NCBI RefSeq assembly: GCF_049686335.1
Contig: NZ_JBAVHX010000004.1
Location: forward strand, 806,001 to 870,000
DNA: 64,000 nucleotides
Direction: 5' to 3'
Source: Buttiauxella sp049686335
GTDB lineage: Bacteria; Pseudomonadota; Gammaproteobacteria; Enterobacterales; Enterobacteriaceae
This document shows positions 16,810 to 26,363 of this stretch, piece by piece. Both the position numbers and the translations under genes were made by a program. Below the pieces are notes generated by a model, which searched no databases, had not been told where the DNA came from, and was given only the letters and a program-made list of their open reading frames with translations. The number at the start of each line of letters is the position of its first letter. Within the stretch, counting starts at the first letter, position 1.

Positions 16810-18531
16810 ATGAAACAGACTGTAGCCGCTTATCTGGCAAAAACTCTCGAAAGCGCAGGTGTGAAACGAATCTGGGGCGTGACCGGCGATTCCCTCAATG
16901 GATTGAGCGACAGCCTCAACCGCATGGGGACTATCCAATGGATGCCAACGCGCCATGAAGAGGTCGCCGCTTTTGCTGCCGGAGCCGAAGCCCACCTTTC
17001 CGGCGAACTGGCGGTTTGTGCGGGTTCATGCGGACCCGGCAATCTGCATTTAATTAACGGCTTATTCGACTGCCATCGGAATCGCGTACCGGTGCTAGCG
17101 ATTGCGGCCCATATACCGTCGAGTGAAATTGGCAGCGGTTATTTCCAGGAAACCCATCCCGAAGAGTTATTCCGCGAATGCAGCCATTATTGTGAGCTGG
17201 TGTCATCCCCGGAACAAATTCCACAAATTCTTGCGATCGCCATGCGCAAAGCGATACTCAATCGTGGCGTATCCGTCATTGTTTTGCCCGGCGACGTAGC
17301 GCTCAAACCTGCCCCTGAAACGGCCAGTACACACTGGTATCCTGCACCGCAACCCGTCATTGTTCCCGCACAGGATGAGCTGAAAAAGCTTGCCCAGCTA
17401 TTGCGCTATAACGACAACATCGCCCTGATGTGCGGTAGCGGTTGTGCCGGAGCGCATGAGGAGCTGGTGCAATTTGCCGCGACGCTTAAAGCGCCGATTG
17501 TTCATGCCCTGCGCGGTAAAGAGCATGTGGAATATGACAACCCTTACGATGTCGGCATGACCGGGCTGATTGGTTTTTCGTCCGGGTTCCATACCATGAT
17601 GAATGCCGACACGCTGATCCTGCTCGGCACCCAATTCCCGTATCGCGCCTTCTATCCGACCGATGCGAAAATTATTCAGATTGATATCAATCCAGGCAGT
17701 ATTGGGGCGCATAGCAAAGTGGATATGGCGCTGGTCGGAGATATTAAAGCCACGCTTGCGGCATTGATTCCACTACTGGAAGAAAAAACCGACCGCAGCT
17801 TCCTTGATAAAGCGCTGGATAATTATCGTGAAGCGCGAGAAGGCCTCGATGAACTGGCGCAGCCCGGTGATGGCAGCGTTATCCATCCACAATATGTCGC
17901 GCAGCAAATCAGCCATTACGCTGATGACGACGCGATTTTTACCTGTGATGTGGGCACACCAACCGTATGGGCCGCGCGATATCTGAAAATGAACGGCAAA
18001 CGTCGGCTGATTGGCTCGTTCACCCACGGTTCAATGGCGAACGCCATGCCGCAGGCGTTGGGGGCAAAAGCAACCGATCCGAATCGTCAGGTTGTCGCGA
18101 TGTGCGGCGATGGCGGCTTTAGCATGCTGATGGGCGATTTTCTTTCCGTCGTGCAAATGAAATTACCGATTAAAATTGTGGTGTTTAACAACAGCGTGTT
18201 GGGTTTTGTGGCGATGGAAATGAAAGCAGGTGGCTATCTGACGGACGGTACCGAGCTGCATGCCACTAACTTTGCCAATATCGCCACGGCCTGCGGCATT
18301 ACCGGTATTCGCGTGGAAAAAGCTGAGGATCTGGATAACGCGCTGCAACGTGCTTTTAGCATTGACGGTCCGGTGCTGGTGGACGTGGTGGTGGCGAAAG
18401 ATGAGCTGGCGATCCCTCCGCAAATCAAACTCGAACAGGCAAAAGGATTTAGCCTCTACATGCTGCGCGCCATTATCAGTGGACGCGGTGATGAAGTTAT
18501 CGAACTGGCGAAAACGAACTGGTTCCGGTAA
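16810..18531 (+). CDS. poxB: Pyruvate:ubiquinone oxidoreductase (pyruvate oxidase)
   Basis: Encodes 573 residues (E. coli 572). PoxB is a peripheral membrane flavoprotein that decarboxylates pyruvate to acetate and CO2 and passes electrons to ubiquinone, mainly in stationary phase. It needs thiamine diphosphate: the essential glutamate is in RHEEVAAFAAGAEA, and the ThDP/Mg motif GDGGFSMLMGDF ends in VVFNN. The FAD-binding middle domain and the C-terminal lipid-binding tail are present. An AAGGAG site lies upstream. E. coli poxB is RpoS-dependent; no certain promoter can be assigned here. ltaE follows 38 bases later. Confidence 0.97.
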   Translation: MKQTVAAYLAKTLESAGVKRIWGVTGDSLNGLSDSLNRMGTIQWMPTRHEEVAAFAAGAEAHLSGELAVCAGSCGPGNLHLINGLFDCHRNRVPVLAIAAHIPSSEIGSGYFQETHPEELFRECSHYCELVSSPEQIPQILAIAMRKAILNRGVSVIVLPGDVALKPAPETASTHWYPAPQPVIVPAQDELKKLAQLLRYNDNIALMCGSGCAGAHEELVQFAATLKAPIVHALRGKEHVEYDNPYDVGMTGLIGFSSGFHTMMNADTLILLGTQFPYRAFYPTDAKIIQIDINPGSIGAHSKVDMALVGDIKATLAALIPLLEEKTDRSFLDKALDNYREAREGLDELAQPGDGSVIHPQYVAQQISHYADDDAIFTCDVGTPTVWAARYLKMNGKRRLIGSFTHGSMANAMPQALGAKATDPNRQVVAMCGDGGFSMLMGDFLSVVQMKLPIKIVVFNNSVLGFVAMEMKAGGYLTDGTELHATNFANIATACGITGIRVEKAEDLDNALQRAFSIDGPVLVDVVVAKDELAIPPQIKLEQAKGFSLYMLRAIISGRGDEVIELAKTNWFR

Positions 18532-18569
18532 AACATTCCTTTAATTGAGGATAATAATAAGGATCTACC

Positions 18570-19571
18570 GTGATTGATTTGCGCAGCGATACAGTAACCC
18601 GCCCGAGCGAAGAAATGCTCAAACGTATGATGGCCGCACCGACGGGTGATGACGTCTACGGTGATGACCCAACGGTTAATGAGCTTCAGGAATATGCTGC
18701 GAAAATCAGCGGCAAAGAAGCAGCGTTATTCCTGCCAACTGGCACTCAGGCAAACCTGGTCGCACTGCTTAGCCACTGTGAACGCGGTGAGGAATATATT
18801 GTCGGACAACTGGCCCACAATTATCTGTATGAAGCCGGTGGTGCTGCGGTATTAGGCAGTATTCAGCCGCAGCCTATCGACGCCAGTCCGGACGGTTCGT
18901 TACCGCTCGATAAAGTCGCCGCGAAAATCAAACCTGATGATATTCACTTTGCGCGCACCAAACTGCTTAGTCTGGAAAACACCCATAACGGCAAAGTCCT
19001 GCCGCGTGAATATCTTCAGCAAGCCTGGGATTTTAGCCGCAACCACAATCTGGCGCTGCATGTTGACGGCGCGCGTATCTTCAATGCCGTGGTGGCGTAT
19101 GGCTGCACCCTCGAAGAAGTAGTGCGCTACTGCGATACCTTTACGATTTGCCTCTCAAAAGGGCTGGGTACGCCGGTGGGTTCACTGTTAGTCGGCAGCC
19201 GCGAATACATCAAGCGAGCGACTCGCTGGCGTAAAATGGTCGGTGGTGGAATGCGTCAGGCCGGTATTCTCGCAGCGGCAGGTTTGTACGCCCTTGAGAA
19301 TAACGTTCAGCGCCTGCAAACCGACCATGACAACGCCCACTGGCTGGCTGGCGAACTGCGCGAAATTGGTGTGGATGTGACCCGTCAGGATACCAATATG
19401 GTGTTTGTGCGCGTCCCGGTTGAACAAGCTGAAAGCCTCGGCAAATTCATGAAAGAACGCGGTATTTTAATGAGCGCTGGGCCAGTCACTCGTTTGGTGA
19501 TTCACCTTGATGTCAACCGCCAACAGCTGGCCGAAGTGGTTTCTCACTGGCAGGCATTTTTACAGCGCTAA
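18570..19571 (+). CDS. ltaE: Low-specificity L-threonine aldolase
   Basis: Encodes 333 residues, the E. coli length. The PLP enzyme cleaves L-threonine and L-allo-threonine to glycine and acetaldehyde in the cytoplasm. The fold type I features are clear: MIDLRSDTVTRPSEEM at the start, GDDVYGDDPTVNELQ, LHVDGARIFNA with the cofactor aspartate, and the PLP lysine in SKGLGTPVGSLL. It lies in the poxB-ltaE-ybjT-ybjS cluster, all on one strand with short gaps, as in E. coli. Confidence 0.97.
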   Translation: MIDLRSDTVTRPSEEMLKRMMAAPTGDDVYGDDPTVNELQEYAAKISGKEAALFLPTGTQANLVALLSHCERGEEYIVGQLAHNYLYEAGGAAVLGSIQPQPIDASPDGSLPLDKVAAKIKPDDIHFARTKLLSLENTHNGKVLPREYLQQAWDFSRNHNLALHVDGARIFNAVVAYGCTLEEVVRYCDTFTICLSKGLGTPVGSLLVGSREYIKRATRWRKMVGGGMRQAGILAAAGLYALENNVQRLQTDHDNAHWLAGELREIGVDVTRQDTNMVFVRVPVEQAESLGKFMKERGILMSAGPVTRLVIHLDVNRQQLAEVVSHWQAFLQR

Positions 19572-19587
19572 TCAGGGGTCAAGGACG

Positions 19588-21036
19588 ATGACACAGCCAC
19601 AAAATATTCTGGTGCTCGGCGCAAGCGGCTATATAGGGCAACATCTGGTGCCGCAACTTGCCCAAGCCGGGCATCATGTCACCGCCGCAGCAAGGCGGGT
19701 TGAGTGGCTGGAGAAACAACCCTGGGACTCTGTCGTCTGTCGGCACGTCGATTTGCAATGGCCCGAGACGCTCCCGGCACTGCTGGAAAATGTCGATACG
19801 CTTTATTATCTGGTGCACAGCATGGGTGACGGGGCGGATTTCGTCGCCCATGAACGCCAGACCGCGCTTAATTTGCGCGACGCATTACGTGCGCATCCGG
19901 TAAAACAGCTGATTTTTCTTAGCTCGCTGCAAGCCGCCGAAGGTGATGGGGACTCTGAGCATCTGCGTGCCCGCCAGCTGACAGCCGATATTTTACGTGA
20001 TGCGGCCGTACCGGTGACGGAAGTGCGTGCGGGGATTATTATCGGTGCGGGTTCAGCCGCTTTCGAAGTAATGCGCGACATGGTCTATAACCTTCCGGTG
20101 CTCACGCCACCGCGCTGGGTTCGTTCGCGCACCACGCCGATTGCATTAGAAAATTTACTGCATTATTTAGTCGAACTGCTAAATCATCCATCGCAGGAAA
20201 ACCGCGTTTTTGAAGCCGCCGGGCCTGAAGTGCTGAGCTACCAGCAGCAGTTCGAGCGTTTTATGGCGATCAGCGGCAAACGCCGTCCTTTAATCCCCGT
20301 TCCGCTGCCGACCAGTTGGATCTCCGTGTGGTTTCTCAACATGATCACCTCGGTGCCCCCCACTATTGCTAAGGCGCTGATCCAGGGGTTGAAACACGAT
20401 CTTTTGGCGGACGATCGCGCATTACGCGCGTTGATCCCGCAGCAACTGTTGAACTTTGATGACGCGGTCCGTGCGACCCTTGCTGACGAGAACAAGCTCG
20501 CAAACTCGCAAGACTGGGGTTACGACGCTCAGGCATTTGCTCGCTGGCGACCGGAGTATGGTTATTTCCCGAAGCAAGCGGGTTGTACGCTGAAGACATC
20601 TGCTGAACTGGTCGACTTATGGCGAGTGGTGAATCAGGTTGGCGGCAAAGAGGGCTATTTCTTCGGCAATATTTTGTGGAAAACCCGTGGCTTAATGGAC
20701 TTGTTAGTCGGGCATAAACTGGCGAAAGGCCGACCGGCGCGCGACATGCTGGAGGTGGGCGATCAAGTCGATAGCTGGAAAGTGATTATTGTCGACCCGC
20801 AAAAAGAGCTGACGCTGTTATTTGGTATGAAAGCGCCAGGGCTGGGTCGGCTTTCGTTCACTTTGCGTGACCATGGTAAGCATCGCACGCTGGATGTTCG
20901 CGCCTGGTGGCATCCACATGGAACCGCAGGTTTATTCTACTGGTTAGTCATGATTCCCGCGCATCTGTTCATTTTCCGGGGAATGGCCCGAAGGATTTGC
21001 CAGGTTTCCGAACAATTGTCACATAAAGTCCGTTAA
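19588..21036 (+). CDS. ybjT: YbjT, NAD(P)-binding SDR-like protein with DUF2867 domain
   Basis: Encodes 482 residues (E. coli 476) from the ATG at 19588, preceded by AAGGA; a longer frame from 19507 runs through the end of ltaE and is not credible. The N-terminal half is an NmrA-like Rossmann domain with ILVLGASGYIGQHLVPQLA and LYYLVHSMG. The C-terminal 130 residues form a DUF2867 domain with GLMDLLVGHKLAKGRPA and a hydrophobic FYWLVMIPAHLFIF near the end. The function is unknown. It follows ltaE by 16 bases. Confidence 0.93.
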   Translation: MTQPQNILVLGASGYIGQHLVPQLAQAGHHVTAAARRVEWLEKQPWDSVVCRHVDLQWPETLPALLENVDTLYYLVHSMGDGADFVAHERQTALNLRDALRAHPVKQLIFLSSLQAAEGDGDSEHLRARQLTADILRDAAVPVTEVRAGIIIGAGSAAFEVMRDMVYNLPVLTPPRWVRSRTTPIALENLLHYLVELLNHPSQENRVFEAAGPEVLSYQQQFERFMAISGKRRPLIPVPLPTSWISVWFLNMITSVPPTIAKALIQGLKHDLLADDRALRALIPQQLLNFDDAVRATLADENKLANSQDWGYDAQAFARWRPEYGYFPKQAGCTLKTSAELVDLWRVVNQVGGKEGYFFGNILWKTRGLMDLLVGHKLAKGRPARDMLEVGDQVDSWKVIIVDPQKELTLLFGMKAPGLGRLSFTLRDHGKHRTLDVRAWWHPHGTAGLFYWLVMIPAHLFIFRGMARRICQVSEQLSHKVR

Positions 21037-21128
21037 GTTCTCCTAATCTTTAGCATTCCCCATTGCAAGCGCTGCCATTTCACGGAAAAATGCGCAGCGT
21101 AAATCTCAATTACCATGAGTTGGTCTAC

Positions 21129-22139
21129 ATGAAGGTACTGGTAACGGGCGCCACCAGCGGTTTAGGCCGAAACGCGGTCGAATTTCTTCGCGCGAAAGGC
21201 ATCAGTGTTCGGGCTACCGGGCGCAATGAAGCCATGGGCAAACTGCTGGAAAAAATGGGTGCGGAGTTTATTCGCGCTGACCTTACCGAATTGGTTTCCT
21301 CGCAGGCCAAGGTATTGCTGGCGGATGTCGATACACTTTGGCATTGCTCGAGCTTCACCTCGCCGTGGGGCACTCAGGAAGCGTTCGATCTCGCTAACGT
21401 CCGTGCAACCCGTCGCTTAGGCGAATGGGCCGTTGCCTGGGGCGTACGTAACTTCGTGCATATCTCCTCGCCATCGCTCTACTTTGATTATCACCATCAT
21501 CGTAATATCAGCGAAGATTTCCGCCCTGTGCGCTTTGCCAATGAATTTGCCCGCAGCAAAGCCGCCAGCGAAGAAGTGATTCAGCTGTTAGCACAGTCAA
21601 ACCCGCACACACGCTTTACCATTCTGCGTCCGCAAAGTTTGTTTGGCCCGCATGATAAAGTGTTTTTCCCGCGCCTGGTGCAGATGATGCGCCATTATGG
21701 CAGCGTTTTGTTGCCACGCGGCGGCGAAGCGATGGTCGATATGACTTATCTTGAGAATGCGGTGCATGCGATGTGGCTCGCCACTGAGCGTTGCGAAACG
21801 TTGCCTTCAGGGCGCGCGTATAACATCACCAATATGGAAGCTCGCCCGCTACGCGTGATCGTGCAAAAGCTGATTGATGATTTAGAGATCAAATGTCGCA
21901 TTCGCTCCGTTCCCTATCCGATGCTGGATATGATCGCCCGCAGCATGGAGCGTTTTGGTAATAAATCGGCCAAAGAACCTGTGTTGACGCATTACGGGGT
22001 ATCGAAACTCAACTTTGATCTCACGCTTGATACCACGCGCGCTGAAACAGAATTAGGTTATCAGCCGATTGTGACGCTGGATGAAGGCATACGTCGTACC
22101 GCTCTCTGGTTGCGTGATCACGGTACATTGCTTCGTTAA
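21129..22139 (+). CDS. ybjS: YbjS, NAD(P)-dependent epimerase/dehydrogenase-like protein
   Basis: Encodes 336 residues (E. coli 337) from ATG 21129. It is an extended short-chain dehydrogenase of the 3-beta-HSD/epimerase type. The glycine-rich cofactor motif is MKVLVTGATSGLGRNAV, the serine/tyrosine active-site region is HISSPSLYFDYHHH, and ILRPQSLFGPHD is the conserved substrate-side segment. The substrate is not known. It is last in the poxB-ltaE-ybjT-ybjS run and converges with amiD. Confidence 0.93.
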   Translation: MKVLVTGATSGLGRNAVEFLRAKGISVRATGRNEAMGKLLEKMGAEFIRADLTELVSSQAKVLLADVDTLWHCSSFTSPWGTQEAFDLANVRATRRLGEWAVAWGVRNFVHISSPSLYFDYHHHRNISEDFRPVRFANEFARSKAASEEVIQLLAQSNPHTRFTILRPQSLFGPHDKVFFPRLVQMMRHYGSVLLPRGGEAMVDMTYLENAVHAMWLATERCETLPSGRAYNITNMEARPLRVIVQKLIDDLEIKCRIRSVPYPMLDMIARSMERFGNKSAKEPVLTHYGVSKLNFDLTLDTTRAETELGYQPIVTLDEGIRRTALWLRDHGTLLR

Positions 22140-22148
22140 TTACGCCGT

Positions 22149-22994
22149 CTAGCTTTGCCCGTATTTTTCGAGCAACGCTTCAGCGATAGCTTCAGTTTGT
22201 GCATCCGGCAGGCCAGAATATTCGTTGGGACGGAAGTGCATCTGGAAAGCCTGAATCACCCTCTGTTGCTGCGCTGGCGTCATTTCAGGCGTCACCTGAT
22301 ACCCATAACGCGATAGTAAATTGAGCAAACCCCGCTTATCCACAGGTTGGTATGGACCACGGCCATTCAGATAAAAGGCCACTCTGTTGGCATCCGGCCA
22401 GGCACCAATGCCCTGCTGCGCCAGTTGCTCCCAGGGGAATAACGGACCCGGGTCGACTTTACGTTGCGGGGCAATATCCGCATGTGCGACCACGTTCTGC
22501 GGCTTGATTTGATAACGAGCGATGATAACTTTCACCAGCTTCTCTAGCACTGAAATTTGTGCCGCGTTGAACGGGTAAAACTGGTTAACGCGCCCGATGC
22601 GGGTAAACCCTTTATTTTCCAGTTCGATACCAATCGACGTGTCATTGATGCGTGTCGCACCACCCCAGAAACTCACTCCAGCATGCCACGCCAGTTCACT
22701 TTCAGGCACCAGTTGCCAGATAACCGGCTTGCCGCCAGATATCGGTGGCGTATCGGGTATCAGATAATGTGAACTGACATTTTTGTCAGTTAAAGTGGAT
22801 AACGAACCGGTAAAATCATCGGCGGTGTAGTGAATAACTAACACTTTCACGCGCGGATACGCGGCCTGTGCAGCGTGTTGGGTATCGACGATATAATCGC
22901 CTTTATCGATAATGCGTTTATCGACAACCTCAGGCTTACTGGCGCACCCCGTCAATAACGCCGCGATTAAAAATGTGGCTAAACGGCCCTTCAT
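22149..22994 (-). CDS. amiD: AmiD, outer-membrane lipoprotein N-acetylmuramoyl-L-alanine amidase
   Basis: Encodes 281 residues (E. coli 276). A lipoprotein signal peptide ends in the lipobox LLTGC with the acylated cysteine at about residue 17. The amidase_2 (PGRP-like) domain has zinc ligands in VLVIHYTADDF and VVAHADIAPQRKVDPG. A C-terminal peptidoglycan-binding domain (GLLNLLSRYGY through YSGLPDAQTEAIAEALL) follows. AmiD cleaves the MurNAc-L-Ala bond in peptidoglycan and anhydro-muropeptides and is not needed for cell separation. Its start overlaps the ybjQ stop by four bases. Confidence 0.96.
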   Translation of the reverse strand: MKGRLATFLIAALLTGCASKPEVVDKRIIDKGDYIVDTQHAAQAAYPRVKVLVIHYTADDFTGSLSTLTDKNVSSHYLIPDTPPISGGKPVIWQLVPESELAWHAGVSFWGGATRINDTSIGIELENKGFTRIGRVNQFYPFNAAQISVLEKLVKVIIARYQIKPQNVVAHADIAPQRKVDPGPLFPWEQLAQQGIGAWPDANRVAFYLNGRGPYQPVDKRGLLNLLSRYGYQVTPEMTPAQQQRVIQAFQMHFRPNEYSGLPDAQTEAIAEALLEKYGQS

Positions 22995-23314
22995 CGACGC
23001 GTTTTTACCGCAGTACCGGTGACACTCACCATCAGCATGCTCCCTTCCTTGCCCACGGTTTCGTAATCAATATCGATACCGACCACGGCATTGGCGCCCA
23101 AACCTTCAGCTTGTTCCTGCAATTCTTTAAACGCTATCTCGCGCGCTTTACGTAATTCTTTTTCGTATGCACCGGAACGGCCACCGACGATATCGCGCAC
23201 CCCGGCAAAAAAGTCGCGAAAAATATTGGCCCCCAGAATCGCCTCTCCTGTCACCACGCCACAATATTCAGTGATGCTCTGCCCTTCGAGCGTTGGGGTA
23301 GTTGTAAATTGCAT
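22991..23314 (-). CDS. ybjQ: YbjQ, UPF0145 family protein
   Basis: Encodes 107 residues, the E. coli length, from ATG 23314; an ATG nine codons upstream is open, but the shorter start matches the family. YbjQ-like proteins (DUF74) are small pentameric cytoplasmic proteins of unknown function. Conserved stretches include TVGKEGSMLMVSVTGTAV at the C-terminus, GANIFRDFFAGVRDIVGGRSGAYE in the centre, and GANAVVGIDIDYE. It is the upstream partner of amiD, with coupled translation. Confidence 0.94.
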   Translation of the reverse strand: MQFTTTPTLEGQSITEYCGVVTGEAILGANIFRDFFAGVRDIVGGRSGAYEKELRKAREIAFKELQEQAEGLGANAVVGIDIDYETVGKEGSMLMVSVTGTAVKTRR

Positions 23315-23421
23315 AAGCTTCTCCTCTCTTTGTATCAACATCTTAGCGCATTACCTGCCACGCATTTTGACAACGATACGCTATGCTAAGTTAGTCCTCC
23401 TGAGAAGATAAGGAAATAAAA

Positions 23422-23949
23422 ATGCGCAGCTCAGTTTTGGTTCTTCTTCCGTGCGCGATGTTACTCACGGCCTGTACTACCCCCGTCACGCCCGCTTTTA
23501 AAGATATTGGCGCCCGCAGCGGCCCTTGTATTGAAGGCGGCCCGGATAGCGTGGCACAGAAATTTTATGATTATCAGATAAGCCATAAATCCCAGGGCAA
23601 CAGCGCCATTACCGGCTTGCGTCCGTATATGAGTGATGCTCTGGCACAGCAAATGCAAAAAGCCAGTACGTCGCCGAATGCGCAAAATGACTTTATGCGT
23701 AGCAACATGTTTACCAGCAACGCCGATGGCGCTGACAGTGCCACCGTGGCCTCGGCGTCAACCATTCCTAACACCGATGCGCGCAATATCCCACTGCGTG
23801 TAGACCTCACTAAAGGCAGTCAAAGCTGGCAAGATGAGGTGCTGATGATCCGTGAAGGCCAGTGCTGGGCGGTCGATGACGTACGTTATCTGGGTGTAAA
23901 TAGCCATGCACCTTCTGGCAGCCTGCGTCAGGCGATAGAAACCGAGTAA
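23422..23949 (+). CDS. ybjP: YbjP, lipoprotein (DUF3828-like)
   Basis: Encodes 175 residues (E. coli 171). A lipoprotein signal peptide with lipobox MLLTAC places the acylated cysteine at about residue 18; the following Thr-Thr suggests outer-membrane targeting. The remaining 150 residues contain the conserved VAQKFYDYQISHKSQGN and EGQCWAVDDVRYLG. The role is unknown. An AAGGA site precedes the start. It is divergent from ybjQ-amiD and precedes the art operon by about 210 bases. Confidence 0.92.
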   Translation: MRSSVLVLLPCAMLLTACTTPVTPAFKDIGARSGPCIEGGPDSVAQKFYDYQISHKSQGNSAITGLRPYMSDALAQQMQKASTSPNAQNDFMRSNMFTSNADGADSATVASASTIPNTDARNIPLRVDLTKGSQSWQDEVLMIREGQCWAVDDVRYLGVNSHAPSGSLRQAIETE

Positions 23950-24100
23950 TTTCCCCTGCGGGAGACGGATGGTAACCCTTGTAAATAGTCTGGAATTTTC
24001 TCATAACTCCGACATTTATTCTTGCCTCCCTCCCGCCTCGCTATTTTGTGCTACCTTTAATGCATGCGAGTAGTTATTTTTAGGTTTTAACGCACAAAGA

Positions 24101-24118
24101 TTGCATAACTATTCTGTT
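24101..24118. promoter_or_regulatory. Candidate ARG box upstream of artP
   Basis: TTGCATAACTATTCTGTT resembles half of an ArgR operator (TGCAT-N4-ATTCA with one mismatch). A weaker second site may lie at 24059-24076. ArgR represses art genes in E. coli. Confidence 0.5.
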
Positions 24119-24161
24119 AAAGGTACCCTTTGCGGCTTCAATTGCTATTCAACTTATGCGC

Positions 24162-24890
24162 ATGAGTATTCAACTAAACGGCATTAATTGTTTTTACGGC
24201 GCACATCAAGCGCTGTTCGATATCACTCTTAGTTGCCCACAGGGCGAAACGCTAGTGCTGCTTGGTCCAAGCGGCGCAGGTAAAAGCTCGCTTCTGCGCG
24301 TACTCAATCTGCTTGAGATGCCGCGCTCTGGGCAACTCACCATTGCAGACAACCATTTCGATTTTGCAAAAGCGCCAGGCGACAAAGCCATCCGCGAACT
24401 GCGTCGCAATGTGGGTATGGTGTTCCAGCAATACAATCTTTGGCCTCATCTCACTGTGCTGCAAAACCTGATGGAAGCGCCTTGCCGCGTCCTTGGGATC
24501 AGCAAAGATGAAGCACGCCTTCGTGCTGATAAACTGCTTGAGCGTTTACGTCTGAAACCCTATCAGGACCGCTATCCGCTCCACCTTTCAGGTGGTCAGC
24601 AGCAGCGTGTCGCAATCGCCCGTGCATTGATGATGGAACCACAGATCCTGCTGTTTGATGAACCGACCGCAGCACTGGACCCAGAAATCACCGCGCAAAT
24701 CGTCAGCATCATTCGTGAGTTGGCTGAAACCAACATCACGCAGGTCATCGTTACCCACGAAGTGGAAGTTGCGCGTAAAACCGCAAGCCGCGTGGTTTAC
24801 ATGGAAAATGGCCACATCGTTGAACAAGGTGATGCGAGTTGCTTCGCAAAACCACAGACCGAAGCGTTTAAATTCTATCTGTCACACTGA
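24162..24890 (+). CDS. artP: ArtP, ATPase of the arginine ABC importer
   Basis: Encodes 242 residues, the E. coli length, from ATG 24162. It is a polar-amino-acid-type ABC ATPase with Walker A GPSGAGKSS, Q-loop MVFQQYNLWPH, signature LSGGQQQRVAIARAL, Walker B ILLFDEPTAALD and the H-loop in VTHEVEVARK. It energises arginine uptake through ArtQM, with ArtI or ArtJ as binding proteins. It is first in the artPIQM operon; artI begins 19 bases downstream. Confidence 0.97.
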   Translation: MSIQLNGINCFYGAHQALFDITLSCPQGETLVLLGPSGAGKSSLLRVLNLLEMPRSGQLTIADNHFDFAKAPGDKAIRELRRNVGMVFQQYNLWPHLTVLQNLMEAPCRVLGISKDEARLRADKLLERLRLKPYQDRYPLHLSGGQQQRVAIARALMMEPQILLFDEPTAALDPEITAQIVSIIRELAETNITQVIVTHEVEVARKTASRVVYMENGHIVEQGDASCFAKPQTEAFKFYLSH

Positions 24891-24909
24891 TGTATCCGGG
24901 AAAATAACC

Positions 24910-25641
24910 ATGAAAAAAGTTCTGCTTGCCACATTATTAGCCAGCCTGAGCCTTTCCGCGACGGCTGCACAAACTATTCGTTTTGCTACGGAAGCTTCTT
25001 ACCCTCCGTTTGAATCTATGGATGCCAGCAATAAGATCGTGGGTTTTGACGTCGATTTGGCTAACGCGCTGTGTAAAGAGATTGATGCCACTTGCACCTT
25101 CTCTAACCAGTCTTTTGACAGCCTGATCCCAAGCCTGAAATTCCGTCGTATCGACGCAGTCATGGCCGGTATGGACATCACTCCTGAGCGTGAAAAACAA
25201 GTTCTGTTCAGCAACCCGTACTACGATAACTCTGCCCTGTTCGTTGGCCAGAAAGGCAAAGTTGCTGATATCGCGGCGCTGAAGGGCAAGAAAGTTGGCG
25301 TGCAGAACGGGACTACGCACCAGAAATTCATCATGGATAAACATCCAGAAATCACCACCGTTCCTTACGACAGCTACCAAAATGCCAAACTCGATCTGCA
25401 AAATGGTCGTATCGACGCAGTATTTGGTGACACCGCTGTAGTGACCGAGTGGCTGAAAGCAGAACCGAAACTGGGTGCTATCGGCGATAAAGTGACAGAT
25501 AAAGGTTACTTCGGTACCGGTCTGGGCATCGCAGTCCGTCAGGGCAACACTGATTTGCAGGCGAAGTTCAACACCGCGCTGGAAAAAGTGAAAAAAGATG
25601 GGATTTATCAGACCATCTACGAAAAATGGTTCCAGAAGTAA
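24910..25641 (+). CDS. artI: ArtI, periplasmic amino-acid binding protein
   Basis: Encodes 243 residues. A Sec signal peptide (MKKVLLATLLASLSLSATAA) ends before QTIRFATEASYPPFE. It belongs to the SBP_bac_3 family, with the typical SYPPFESMD, VGFDVDLANALCKE and GMDITPEREKQVLFSNPYYD. ArtI sits in the artPIQM operon, but in E. coli its ligand is less certain than that of ArtJ. It shares close similarity with ArtJ 2 kb downstream, which indicates an ancient duplication. Confidence 0.97.
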   Translation: MKKVLLATLLASLSLSATAAQTIRFATEASYPPFESMDASNKIVGFDVDLANALCKEIDATCTFSNQSFDSLIPSLKFRRIDAVMAGMDITPEREKQVLFSNPYYDNSALFVGQKGKVADIAALKGKKVGVQNGTTHQKFIMDKHPEITTVPYDSYQNAKLDLQNGRIDAVFGDTAVVTEWLKAEPKLGAIGDKVTDKGYFGTGLGIAVRQGNTDLQAKFNTALEKVKKDGIYQTIYEKWFQK

Positions 25642-25646
25642 TCTGA

Positions 25647-26363
25647 ATGAACGAAATGTTTCCTTTAGCGAGCGCCGCCGGGATGACCGTCGGCCTTGCC
25701 GTTTGCGCGCTGGTAATCGGCCTGGCTCTGGCGATGATTTTCGCCGTGTGGGAGTCTGCGAAATGGCGTCCGATTGCCTGGCTGGGTTCAGCCGTGGTAA
25801 CGGTGCTGCGCGGCCTGCCTGAAATTCTGGTGGTGCTGTTTATCTATTTCGGCTCCTCACAGTTGCTGCTTATCCTCTCTGATGGTTTTGTGCTCAATCT
25901 CGGTTTTGCGCAAATTCCTGTTCAACTACAAATTGAGAATTTCGATGTCAGCCCGTTCTTGTGTGGGGTGATTGCGCTTTCCCTGCTCTACTCGGCTTAT
26001 GCTTCGCAGACTTTGCGTGGCGCACTCAAAGCTGTGCCAATCGGGCAATGGGAATCTGGCCAGGCGTTAGGTCTGTCGAAAGCTGCCATTTTCTTCCGTC
26101 TGGTGATGCCGCAAATGTGGCGCCACGCGCTGCCGGGATTAGGCAACCAGTGGTTGGTTTTGCTGAAAGATACCGCGCTGGTTTCGCTGATTAGCGTCAA
26201 TGATTTAATGTTGCAGACGAAAAGTATCGCCACCCGTACTCAGGAGCCGTTTACCTGGTATGTGGTTGCTGCCGCGATCTACCTCGTGATCACCCTCATC
26301 AGCCAGTACGTGCTCAATCGTATTGACCAGAGAGCGACACGTTTTGAACGGAGACCCGGCTGA
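25647..26363 (+). CDS. artQ: ArtQ, arginine ABC importer permease
   Basis: Encodes 238 residues. It is a His/Glu/Gln/Arg/opine-family permease with about five membrane segments. The EAA loop that contacts ArtP is visible in QWESGQALGLSKAAIFFRLVMPQ. It pairs with ArtM to form the inner-membrane channel. Its stop codon overlaps the artM start by one base (TGATG). Confidence 0.96.
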   Translation: MNEMFPLASAAGMTVGLAVCALVIGLALAMIFAVWESAKWRPIAWLGSAVVTVLRGLPEILVVLFIYFGSSQLLLILSDGFVLNLGFAQIPVQLQIENFDVSPFLCGVIALSLLYSAYASQTLRGALKAVPIGQWESGQALGLSKAAIFFRLVMPQMWRHALPGLGNQWLVLLKDTALVSLISVNDLMLQTKSIATRTQEPFTWYVVAAAIYLVITLISQYVLNRIDQRATRFERRPG